Source of the DNA: Crocosphaera chwakensis CCY0110
Lineage (GTDB): Bacteria > Cyanobacteriota > Cyanobacteriia > Cyanobacteriales > Microcystaceae
DNA length: 55,005 nt
Reading direction: 5' to 3'
Assembly (NCBI RefSeq): GCF_000169335.1
Contig: NZ_AAXW01000034.1
Coordinates: 1-55,005, forward strand
Of this stretch, positions 9,145 to 16,954 are shown piece by piece. Both the position numbers and the translations under genes were made by a program. Each line of letters begins with the position of its first letter. The first letter of the stretch is position 1. The notes under the pieces were generated by a model that did not search any database, was not told the origin of the DNA, and saw only the letters and a list, made by a program, of their open reading frames with translations.

Positions 9145-10182
9145 ATGGCAAAAATAAAAGTAGGTATTAACGGGTTTGGCCGGATTGGTAGATTAGTGTT
9201 CAGAGCAGGTATTCATAACCCTGATTTTGAATTTGTCGGCATAAATGACCTTGTTCCTGCTAAGAATATCGCCTATTTACTCAAATATGATTCGACTCAC
9301 GGACGTTTTGACGGAACAGTAGAAGAACGAGAAGATGGGATTGTCGTCAATGGTAAATTCATCCCCTGTTTTGCCATTCGTAACCCCGAAGAATTACCCT
9401 GGGGACAAATTGGAGTCGACTATGTGGTAGAGTCCACCGGTCTATTTACCACCCATGAAACCGCCAGTAAACACCTCAAAGCAGGAGCAAAACGGGTGGT
9501 TATTTCTGCTCCGACTAAAGATCCTGAACGGGTAAATACCTTTGTTGTCGGTGTTAACGATGACCAATACGATCCTAGTAAAGATTATATTGTCTCTAAT
9601 GCCAGTTGTACCACTAACTGTTTAGCCCCTATTGCTAAAGTTATTAATGATAACTTTGGTTTAGCAGAAGGGTTAATGACAACAGTTCATGCCATGACAG
9701 CCACTCAACCCACCGTAGATGGGCCTAGCAAGAAAGATTTGCGGGCCGGACGAGGTGCAGCTCAAAATATCATTCCTGCTTCCACAGGGGCAGCTAAAGC
9801 GGTAACTCTAGTGATTCCTGCATTAGATGGTAAGTTAACAGGAATGGCTTTACGGGTTCCCACTCCCGATGTTTCTGTGGTTGATTTAACCTTTAAAACC
9901 GAAAAAGCTACCAGTTATGAAGCCATTTGTGAAGCGATGAAAGCAGCAGCTTCTGGTGACTTAAAAGGGGTGTTAGGCTACACTGACGAAGATGTGGTAT
10001 CTATGGATTTTGAAGGAGATTATCATTCTAGTATTTTTGATGCTAAAGCAGGTATGGAATTAAATTCTAACTTCTTTAAAGTAATTTCTTGGTACGACAA
10101 CGAATGGGGTTATTCTTCTCGAATGTTAGATTTAATGAAAGTGATGCAAGCTAAAGAAGCAGATGTTATGACCACTGTTTAA
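9145..10182 (+). CDS. gap1: Glyceraldehyde-3-phosphate dehydrogenase, glycolytic Gap1 type
   Basis: The 345-residue GAPDH oxidises glyceraldehyde-3-P to 1,3-bisphosphoglycerate with NAD in the cytosol. Seen: the Rossmann motif VGINGFGRIGR (6-16); INDL near 33-36; the catalytic Cys in SNASCTTNCLAP near 155; the His in HAMTATQPTVDGPSKKD near 180; and the C-terminal SWYDNEWGYS. Cyanobacteria have a glycolytic Gap1 and a photosynthetic Gap2. The KVGINGFGRIGRLVFRAG start and the NDLVPAKNIAYLLKYDSTHG segment resemble my memory of the Gap1 branch, so the isoform call is from family knowledge and not from a computed tree. The gene has a strong ribosome site and an intrinsic terminator at 10217. Confidence 0.93.
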   Translation: MAKIKVGINGFGRIGRLVFRAGIHNPDFEFVGINDLVPAKNIAYLLKYDSTHGRFDGTVEEREDGIVVNGKFIPCFAIRNPEELPWGQIGVDYVVESTGLFTTHETASKHLKAGAKRVVISAPTKDPERVNTFVVGVNDDQYDPSKDYIVSNASCTTNCLAPIAKVINDNFGLAEGLMTTVHAMTATQPTVDGPSKKDLRAGRGAAQNIIPASTGAAKAVTLVIPALDGKLTGMALRVPTPDVSVVDLTFKTEKATSYEAICEAMKAAASGDLKGVLGYTDEDVVSMDFEGDYHSSIFDAKAGMELNSNFFKVISWYDNEWGYSSRMLDLMKVMQAKEADVMTTV

Positions 10183-10216
10183 TTTGTTGCTTAAAAATTG
10201 AAAAGTTTAATGATCT

Positions 10217-10250
10217 AGGGGTTAATATTGGTTAATCCCTACTTTTTTTT
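10217..10250 (+). terminator. Intrinsic terminator of gap1
   Basis: AGGGGTTAA (10217-10225) pairs with TTAATCCCT (10232-10240), with one G-U pair, over a 6-base loop, followed by ACTTTTTTTT. It lies 34 bp after the gap1 stop codon. Confidence 0.85.
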
Positions 10251-10292
10251 AAAGCAGTTATTAGTTACTGATAATTACTAACTGATAACTGT

Positions 10293-11576
10293 TTACTGAT
10301 GATCATATAACCAATCTTGAATTTCTTTCGCTAACCAAGCGCATTCTTCTTCTTTAAGATTTTCTCCTATAATATAACTTCTATTTTTAGTTCTAATTTT
10401 CACTTGATGATTATTAGAACTGCCATATAAGAAAACTCCAACAATTTCATTATTTGGAGCATTAATAGATTGATAGGTTAATCCCAAAATAGTACGTTGA
10501 ATTTTAAAAGACTGTTCTAAAAAAACAACCCTCATATCTTTACAATATTGATAAACAAATAATAACACTAAAAGAGAGAAAGGGAAAAAAGTTAAAGTAA
10601 CAGCAGCCAGAATACCTATTGTGATAAATAAGCTAGTGTTTCCCATCTTATAAGTCACTTTAGGGGGTAAATATAAAGACAGTTTATTGTCTGTTTGAGT
10701 CACCAGAAAACGACTATAATGAGGTTGCAGTAGTTTATTACGCGAATTCTCTGAATGAATAATTGTTTGTTTTTTTTGTAACCTTTCTAAAGCTTCTTTA
10801 GCTGTTGAAAAGCGTTTTTCTAAAGAAATATTAGTAACTTTTTCTAACCAATCAATAAAGTAGTTGGCAATATTGACTTTATCAGAAAATTGAATTTGAG
10901 AGTCTTTATGGGGTAAGTTTACTGGAGAGGTTCCTGTTAATAAATGAATCAAAGTTGCCCCTAATGCGTAAATATCTGAGGCAGGAACAGCCCTACCCCA
11001 AAATTGTTCTAAGGGAGCATAACCGCTACTACCCACAACTGTAAATGTTACACCAGTGGCCGCCCCTTGTGCTTGTACTGCACCAAAATCAATTAAATAA
11101 ATATGATTATCTTCTCCTAAAATTAAGTTACTGGGTTTAATATCTCGATGAATAACTAAAGGATTTAATTCATGTAAATAAATCAAAATTTCTAAAATTT
11201 CTACAGCAATATTATAGGTTTCTTTTTCAGTAAAAATTTTGCCTCTATCTACTAATTCTTGTAAGGATGAGCCAGGGATATAATCTTGGACTAAACCAAA
11301 CCAAGCTATGCCACCGCCTAAGTCTTTATCTAAGTCAAAATAGTCTCTATATTTAGGAATTCTCTCATGTTGAAGAGACTGTAATACTTCTGCCTCTCTT
11401 TCAAATAATTTTAACTCTTCCCATTGCATTTGAGGACTAAAAGCTAAGAATTTTATGGTAACATTTTCTTGTGTAACTTGATCAATCGCTAACCAAGTTT
11501 GGTGGCCGGTTGCTGTGTTTCCTAATCTTTGTTTTAGTTGGTATTTATCGACAATAATTTCGCCAGTCTTAAACAT
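10293..11576 (-). CDS. Hanks-type Ser/Thr protein kinase with C-terminal membrane segment (second of a tandem pair)
   Basis: A 427-residue protein kinase. Seen: the glycine-rich loop region LGNTATGHQTWLA (19-30), the ATP-binding Lys in VTIKFLAF (42), HRDIKPSN (143-150), DFG (163-165), the activation segment VVGSSGYAPLEQFWG and the downstream SDIYALGATLIHLLTG. All catalytic residues are present. A linker leads to a C-terminal hydrophobic region (about 318-345) with one or two membrane helices, then a roughly 70-residue domain ending in AWLAKEIQDWL. The upstream kinase has the same layout and the same last motif, so the two look like a tandem duplication, only 21 bp apart on one strand. Substrates are unknown. 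Confidence 0.9.
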   Translation of the reverse strand: MFKTGEIIVDKYQLKQRLGNTATGHQTWLAIDQVTQENVTIKFLAFSPQMQWEELKLFEREAEVLQSLQHERIPKYRDYFDLDKDLGGGIAWFGLVQDYIPGSSLQELVDRGKIFTEKETYNIAVEILEILIYLHELNPLVIHRDIKPSNLILGEDNHIYLIDFGAVQAQGAATGVTFTVVGSSGYAPLEQFWGRAVPASDIYALGATLIHLLTGTSPVNLPHKDSQIQFSDKVNIANYFIDWLEKVTNISLEKRFSTAKEALERLQKKQTIIHSENSRNKLLQPHYSRFLVTQTDNKLSLYLPPKVTYKMGNTSLFITIGILAAVTLTFFPFSLLVLLFVYQYCKDMRVVFLEQSFKIQRTILGLTYQSINAPNNEIVGVFLYGSSNNHQVKIRTKNRSYIIGENLKEEECAWLAKEIQDWLYDHQ

Positions 11577-11597
11577 AATTATACTAATTTAATTAAT

Positions 11598-13100
11598 TTA
11601 ATTTAACCAATCTTCAATTTCTTGTGTTAACCAAAGTGCTTCTTCCTCTGTTAATTTACTAGCTAAATTATAAATCACCTTTCTTGTGTTAATAGTTACA
11701 TTATATCGGTGGCATAATTCATGAATAAAAATTCCTAGAATATTATTTTTTGATTCTTGTTCTTGATAATACTCGAATCCTAATATTTTTTCTTGTATTT
11801 TTAAGGTTTCTTTATCAAAAATTAAACAGGTTTTTGAACTCATACTACTAATTATATAAAGAAATAATAATATTAAAACAAGGGTAAAGCTCATACCTCC
11901 CATTATTTCTAGAGATGCCATAATAAATGAAGGATTTTTGACGATTATACCAGTAAGAATTAAAGAAAAAGGAACTAAAAAGAGTCCAGAGACAGTCATT
12001 AAAGGAATTATTTTGTTAAAATCCAACTTATTATTCACTAAATTTGTTTCAATTTTCAATAATTTACCAATTAACTTTAATTGAGAGGATGGAATAACAA
12101 TTTGTAGTGATTGCTCTGTTTTATTTAATTTCACTTTTGTTTTTAATTCATGTTTTCTATATGATTGAATTAAACTATTTTTTGATTTTGCTTTCTGTGC
12201 TATTTTTCCTGTTTGTAAATCTTGTAATGCTTCCCTTGCGGTTTGGTAACGTTTAGAGAGTTTAATTTCAGTTAATGTTGTTAGCCAAGCCTTAAAATCA
12301 GGGTTAATCTTTCCTTCGTCTTTAAACTCAATTTGATAATCTTGGTTATGTAAATCCGTTGGAGAAATACCGGTTAGAAGATGAATTAAGGTTGCTCCCA
12401 ATGCGTACAAATCAGAGGAAAAAACAGCTTTACCCCAAAATTGTTCTAAGGGAGTATAACCACTGGTTCCCACGACAGTAAAACTAATATTAGTGACTGA
12501 ATTTTGATCTTGAACCGCACCAAAATCAATCAAATAAATATTGTTATCTTCCCCTAAAATTAAATTACTAGGCTTAATATCTCGATGTAATACAGGAGGA
12601 TTTAATTCATGTAAATAAATTAAAATTTTGAGTATTTTTATGGCAATTTTACGAATTTTAGCTTCAGAAAATCTTTCCCCTTGTTCTAATAAATCTTGTA
12701 ATGATTTTCCTGCAATATAATCTTCAACTAACCCAAACCAAGGAACCCCATTACCTGCTTCTTTAGGCACTTCAAAATAGTTTCGGTAACGAGGAATAAA
12801 AGGATGGTCTAACCCTTGTAAAATTCTCGCTTCTCTTTCAAAGAGTTTAAATTGTTCCCAAGACAGTTGGGGATTAAATGCCAATAATTTAACCGTTACT
12901 TTCTCATAAATTTTAGAACGAAAAACCTGATTTAAGTTATAAAACCATTTTAACCAGGGTAGTTGCTTTTTTTGCTCAGCATAGAAATCAATGGGAGAAA
13001 ATAAATCATCGGCTAACCAAGTTTGATGACCAACTGCTGTTTTTCCTAAAGGTTCTAGGAGTCGATAACGTTGATAGAGAATATCCCCAACCTGAAACAT
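11598..13100 (-). CDS. Hanks-type Ser/Thr protein kinase with membrane segments (first of a tandem pair)
   Basis: A 500-residue paralogue of the neighbouring kinase. Seen: LGKTAVGHQTWLADD at the nucleotide loop, then an insertion of about 35 residues (32-66) before the ATP-binding Lys in VTVKLLAF (71) that the paralogue lacks; HRDIKPSN (172-179); DFG (192-194); VVGTSGYTPLEQFWG; and SDLYALGATLIHLLTG. Two hydrophobic stretches near 365-425 are probable membrane helices, followed by a cytoplasmic tail that resembles the end of its paralogue (ALWLTQEIEDWLN). Both genes probably form one transcript. A shared signalling role, perhaps by cross-phosphorylation, is an inference from the tandem arrangement only. 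Confidence 0.9.
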   Translation of the reverse strand: MFQVGDILYQRYRLLEPLGKTAVGHQTWLADDLFSPIDFYAEQKKQLPWLKWFYNLNQVFRSKIYEKVTVKLLAFNPQLSWEQFKLFEREARILQGLDHPFIPRYRNYFEVPKEAGNGVPWFGLVEDYIAGKSLQDLLEQGERFSEAKIRKIAIKILKILIYLHELNPPVLHRDIKPSNLILGEDNNIYLIDFGAVQDQNSVTNISFTVVGTSGYTPLEQFWGKAVFSSDLYALGATLIHLLTGISPTDLHNQDYQIEFKDEGKINPDFKAWLTTLTEIKLSKRYQTAREALQDLQTGKIAQKAKSKNSLIQSYRKHELKTKVKLNKTEQSLQIVIPSSQLKLIGKLLKIETNLVNNKLDFNKIIPLMTVSGLFLVPFSLILTGIIVKNPSFIMASLEIMGGMSFTLVLILLFLYIISSMSSKTCLIFDKETLKIQEKILGFEYYQEQESKNNILGIFIHELCHRYNVTINTRKVIYNLASKLTEEEALWLTQEIEDWLN

Positions 13101-13247
13101 AATATTGACAATTATTTGAGAATTTATTATCTATTTATATATTAATTGATCTCAAGAAAAGAAAATTAATTGATGAAAGTTCATATTTCTTGTTACCAGA
13201 ACCTCTCATAATAGAAAAAGAGAACCAGTTACAAGAGATATTTACGA

Positions 13248-14240
13248 ATGAGTAGTCATCAGACCATGAAAGTCGGTATATTAGGCTTCGGGGGACTCGG
13301 ACAAGCAGCCACCAAAGTTCTCGCCCCAAAACAAGAAATGACCTGGGTTGCAGCAGCCGATCTCAACGGTTATGCTTATTGTGAACAAGGATTAAACCCT
13401 CAAACGGCGATCGCTACTTATGGCCAACAGGGATCAATCGGATATTTAGACCCCTACGGAACCCTTAGCAACCATAGTATCAAAGACCTACTAGAAACGG
13501 CTAAGGTAGATGGTTATTTTTTAGCCCTTCCTAACCTTCCTAACACCTTTATGGCCGATGTTGCTAGAGAATTTATTGCCTCTGGGTGGAAAGGAGTGTT
13601 AGTGGATGCCCTCAAGCGCACCAGTGCCGTTGAACAACTGCTACAATTACAGGGAGACTTACAAGCAGCCGGTATCACCTACATGACCGGTTGTGGTGCA
13701 ACCCCTGGCTTATTAACCGCAGCTGCCGCAGTGGCCGCCCAAAGTTATCATGACATCCACAGTGTTAAAATTACCTTTGGAGTGGGTATTGCCAACTGGG
13801 AAGCTTACCGCGCTACCATCAGAGAAGATATTGCCCATTTACCAGGGTTTACCGTCGATAAAGCTAAAGGAATGAGTGACGCTGAGGTTGAAGCTTTTCT
13901 CGATAAAACTGACGGCATTCTCACCCTAGAAAATATGGAACACGCGGACGATATTATGTTAGAGTTGGCTGGCATTTGTTCCCGCGATCGCGTTACGGTT
14001 GGGGGTGTGGTAGATACTCGCAACCCGAAAAAACCGTTAAGTACAAATGTTCAAATTACAGGACGAACTTTTGAAGGGAAAATTTCTACCCATACCTTTA
14101 CCTTAGGGGATGAAACCAGTATGGCAGCCAATGTCTGCGGGCCAGCGTTTGGTTATCTTAAAGCTGGGTTATCGTTGCATCGCCGTGGTATTCATGGTTT
14201 ATTTACTGCAGCAGAAGTAATGCCTTTATTTGTTAGATAA
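13248..14240 (+). CDS. bioU: BioU-type (S)-8-amino-7-oxononanoate synthase (single-turnover biotin enzyme)
   Basis: A 330-residue Rossmann-fold protein of the saccharopine-dehydrogenase-like group. It matches what I know of cyanobacterial BioU (Synechocystis slr0355), which replaces BioA in biotin synthesis. BioU consumes its own active-site lysine (Lys124 in Synechocystis) as the amino donor and so works once per molecule. Seen: GILGFGGLGQA (10-20), the NAD(P) motif; the segment VDALKRTSAVEQ, whose Lys is residue 123, in line with the reported catalytic Lys; TGCGATPGLLTAAAA; and GVGIANWEAYRATIREDIAHLPGF. The start may be ATG 13248 or ATG 13266. No other bio gene is adjacent. The identification rests on motif and length memory, without an alignment. 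Confidence 0.8.
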   Translation: MSSHQTMKVGILGFGGLGQAATKVLAPKQEMTWVAAADLNGYAYCEQGLNPQTAIATYGQQGSIGYLDPYGTLSNHSIKDLLETAKVDGYFLALPNLPNTFMADVAREFIASGWKGVLVDALKRTSAVEQLLQLQGDLQAAGITYMTGCGATPGLLTAAAAVAAQSYHDIHSVKITFGVGIANWEAYRATIREDIAHLPGFTVDKAKGMSDAEVEAFLDKTDGILTLENMEHADDIMLELAGICSRDRVTVGGVVDTRNPKKPLSTNVQITGRTFEGKISTHTFTLGDETSMAANVCGPAFGYLKAGLSLHRRGIHGLFTAAEVMPLFVR

Positions 14241-14361
14241 AGAGGTAAGGGGAAGAGAGGAAATTAAGAATTTAGAATTAAGAAAAGTTAAATTCTATCT
14301 TCTAGATTTTCATTCATCTTCCCACACTTCTCCAACGGAAATGACCTGAAAAAGATAAAAG

Positions 14362-14736
14362 ATGCCTAAAACAAAACTAATTTTTTATCAAGATGAAAAA
14401 GGAAGAGTTCCTATTCTAAAATGGCTTGATAGTCTTCCTAATAAAGTTCAAACTAAATGCTTTGTTAAATTAGAAAGATTAGCACAGCTTGGATATGAAA
14501 TACGAAGGCCAGAAGCAGATTTATTAAGAGAGAAAATTTATGAATTAAGAATTAATTTGCAAGGGATAAATTATCGGATACTGTATTTTTTCTATCAAAA
14601 TCAAGCCATTGTTATTTCTCATGGTCTTATCAAAGATAAGAAAGTACCACCATTAGAAATTGAGCAAGCTATAAAAAATAAAACAAAATTTCAACAAAAT
14701 CCCGAAATACATACCTATTCTCAGGAGTTAATATGA
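14362..14736 (+). CDS. HigB/RelE-type toxin (phage Gp49-like)
   Basis: A 124-residue protein of the phage-derived Gp49-like HigB toxin family, a RelE-superfamily fold that usually cleaves mRNA on the ribosome. Seen: GRVPILKWLDSLPNKVQTKCFVKLERLAQLG (about 14-45), the basic strand YELRINLQGINYRILYFF (about 73-90) and the hallmark C-terminal AIVISHGLIKDKKVPPLEIEQAIKNK (about 94-118). Its stop overlaps the start of the antitoxin in an ATGA arrangement (14733-14736), so the two are translationally coupled. Toxin-first order is typical of hig loci. It stands between bioU and tRNA-Glu. Confidence 0.85.
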   Translation: MPKTKLIFYQDEKGRVPILKWLDSLPNKVQTKCFVKLERLAQLGYEIRRPEADLLREKIYELRINLQGINYRILYFFYQNQAIVISHGLIKDKKVPPLEIEQAIKNKTKFQQNPEIHTYSQELI

Positions 14737-15038
14737 GTACCAAAAAAACAACATCGGATGGTTTAGAAATCCTCTATAACCGCTATTATAAAGATAATCC
14801 TACTCGTCAACTAGAATTAGAAAAAGCTCGTCTTGATGATGAAATAGCGAGAAAATTAATTAAAATAAAAGAAAAGTATAATCTTTCTAACCAAGATGTA
14901 GCTAAATTAATTAATAGAGAAGAATCAGCCATTGAAGCATTAGAAAATGCTGACTATGAAGGCGATTCTTTTTTACTTTTGAATCTTATTGCTACGGCTT
15001 TGAAAATGAAAATTAAGTTTGAATTAATTTCAGTTTAA
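14733..15038 (+). CDS. HigA-type XRE antitoxin
   Basis: The 101-residue partner of the preceding toxin. After a charged N-terminal helix (ARLDDEIARKLIKIKEKY) comes a helix-turn-helix of XRE type (YNLSNQDVAKLINREESAIEALENADYEGDSFLLLNLIATALKM, about 50-93), which should bind the operator upstream of 14362 and repress the pair. It overlaps the toxin gene by four bases. The N-terminal half before the HTH is the likely toxin-neutralising part, from knowledge of the family. The operator itself could not be recognised. Confidence 0.85.
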   Translation: MSTKKTTSDGLEILYNRYYKDNPTRQLELEKARLDDEIARKLIKIKEKYNLSNQDVAKLINREESAIEALENADYEGDSFLLLNLIATALKMKIKFELISV

Positions 15039-15241
15039 GATAATCTAAAGCTCAAGCAGAGAAAAGGAATCATGACGCTTCTTGTTGACATAGTGAGCAA
15101 GGTTTGTGCTGAGCTCACGTCGAAGTATGCTCACACTACTGTGTCTCAAACTTATTTGAAATGACTATGTAACTTCGTTTATAATTTTCGAGAAAATTTC
15201 TTAATAACAAAGAAGCAAGCTTTTACACTTGCTCCTTTTAG

Positions 15242-15314
15242 TACCCCCAAGGGAATTTGAATCCCTGTCGCCTCCGTGAAAGGGAGGTGTCCTAGGCCAC
15301 TAGACGATGGGGGC
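15242..15314 (-). tRNA. tRNA-Glu (anticodon TTC)
   Basis: The minus strand gives a 73-base cloverleaf: acceptor 5' GCCCCCA pairs with TGGGGGT (first pair G-U), followed by discriminator A. The anticodon arm is CCTCC-CTTTCAC-GGAGG with TTC, and the T arm is AGGGA-TTCAAAT-TCCCT. CCA is not encoded. In cyanobacteria this tRNA serves both translation and tetrapyrrole synthesis through glutamyl-tRNA reductase, and so supplies precursors for the pathways of the hemH and heme oxygenase genes in this window. A downstream T-rich stretch follows on the minus strand. Confidence 0.96.
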
Positions 15315-15568
15315 TTGTATTTTCTAGACCTTTATTAATATAACAAGGCTTTTTCTCTGTGTCAACCGTTTTCAGAAAATTTTTTTTAAAACCAGTGAAA
15401 CGCCATCCATACCTGAGTTCGGGGTTCGGAGTTAGAGAATTTGCAACATAATAAATAATGAGGTGTACAGACTTCACTTACTTATAAGTCAACTTTAGCA
15501 ACCATAGCGGGTAAACTCAGTTAAGCTAGAACCTAATTAGCTATTCTGTGAGAGGTCTTGAAGGGAGT

Positions 15569-16915
15569 ATGATTAAGCATTATCAGAAAATCGCTATTCT
15601 CGTTTTATCTTTAAGTTTAACGGGATTATTAGAAAAATCCTCTTCTACTGAATCCTATGTTAATCAATCTTTTCAAGGGTGGTTTCTCAACTTGATACAA
15701 GATGAAGGAAGACAACCGCTTCAGCAAGAGATTGAAACCGCTAACATTTACAATTTTTTTACTCAAAATACAAATAATTCTCTAGAACCCTGTGAACCTA
15801 AAACCTCAGAACCTAACTTTTTGGTTATTGGGGGTGGTGCAACTCCTGAATCTAACGAAATTGCTTTAGAAAAAAACATTCTTTATTTTCAAAGAACGCT
15901 TAAAAATATGGGATTTAACTCTCCATCAACTAATATATTTTTTGCCAACGGCAATAATGGAGAAGCAAGCATTCGTTATATTAATTCTCAAGGACAACAA
16001 CAGTTTAAAGTTCCTAAGATTCCTGGTTTAAATGGATCAGCAAATTTGGAAAATATTAATCAGTGGATTGATAATATTAATCAAAATAAAACCACTAAAA
16101 AACCGATATTTTTATATTTTACAGGTCATGGCATTCTCAATAAAAGAAACAGCGATAATAATGCTTTGATGCTGTGGAATAATACCCCTGTAACTGTAGA
16201 AAAACTATCCAATACCTTAGATAGATTGCCTCAAGATAGTCATATTGTGACCATGATGGCGCAATGTTTTTCAGGATCATTTGCTAATTATATTTATCAA
16301 AATGGGAATCCCAATCAACCCTTAACCCAACAAACAAGATGTGGCTTTTTTGCTACTATCAAAACCTTACCCTCTGTGGGTTGTACTCCTGAAGTTAATG
16401 AAGCTGATTATAAAGATTATAGCTCTAGTTTTTTTGCTGGATTAAGTGGGGTTAATCGTATTGGTCAAACTGTTGCTTCTGCAGACTATGATAAGGATGG
16501 TAGAATTAGTTATTCTGAGGCTCATGCTTTTGCTAAAATAGATGAGAAAACTTCTGATTTACCAGTGTCTACTTCTGAAGTTTGGTTACAACAACGAGCA
16601 AGTAAAAGCGATATTGAACAGTTATTTGATATACCAATTATGGAATTAGAAAAAAATGCTCGTCCTCAACAAAAATATGTCATTAATTCTTTAGTCAATA
16701 TGTTTCAATTGGATCTCAATAAGTCTTATGGAGAAAATTTGGAAACGCTGCAATCTGATCAAGTCGCTACCGATGCACAAAAAGCTTATAAAATTAGACT
16801 ACTAATGGAACTATTAAACATACAAATGGAGCAGAAAGTTCGTAAAGAAAATAATCAAACAGATATTACTATTTTAGAGCGTTTAATTGAATGTGAATCA
16901 AGTTCTTGGAAATAG
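15569..16915 (+). CDS. Secreted caspase-like (C13/C14-type) protein with an EF-hand calcium loop
   Basis: Numbered from the ATG at 15569 (448 residues), the protein has an N-terminal signal peptide or anchor (IAILVLSLSLTGLL), then a caspase-fold domain: FLVIGGGATPESNE (strand 1, about 84-97), a His in FLYFTGHGILNK (H187) and a Cys in VTMMAQCFSGSF (C233), spaced as in the caspase/legumain His-Cys dyad. At residues 306-317 the sequence DYDKDGRISYSE is a complete EF-hand loop (Asp 1, 3 and 5, Gly 6, Ile 8, Glu 12). Inference: an exported, calcium-responsive protease or a proteolytically inactive relative. An alternative GTG start at 15548 would add seven residues, but ATG 15569 has purine-rich sequence upstream. 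Substrate unknown. The C-terminal 110 residues are helical and unassigned. Confidence 0.75.
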   Translation: MIKHYQKIAILVLSLSLTGLLEKSSSTESYVNQSFQGWFLNLIQDEGRQPLQQEIETANIYNFFTQNTNNSLEPCEPKTSEPNFLVIGGGATPESNEIALEKNILYFQRTLKNMGFNSPSTNIFFANGNNGEASIRYINSQGQQQFKVPKIPGLNGSANLENINQWIDNINQNKTTKKPIFLYFTGHGILNKRNSDNNALMLWNNTPVTVEKLSNTLDRLPQDSHIVTMMAQCFSGSFANYIYQNGNPNQPLTQQTRCGFFATIKTLPSVGCTPEVNEADYKDYSSSFFAGLSGVNRIGQTVASADYDKDGRISYSEAHAFAKIDEKTSDLPVSTSEVWLQQRASKSDIEQLFDIPIMELEKNARPQQKYVINSLVNMFQLDLNKSYGENLETLQSDQVATDAQKAYKIRLLMELLNIQMEQKVRKENNQTDITILERLIECESSSWK

Positions 16916-16954
16916 CTGATTATTCATTATTGAATAACTTACTTACGAGAGTAA

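Noticed and set aside
10250..10290. Imperfect repeats of AGTTACTGATAA/TAACTGATAACTG after gap1
   Set aside because: Short, AT-rich and typical of intergenic filler in cyanobacteria. No larger structure or function could be supported.
15292..15477. 61-codon minus-strand frame next to tRNA-Glu
   Set aside because: It runs into the 5' part of the tRNA gene and has a low-complexity, non-protein-like translation.
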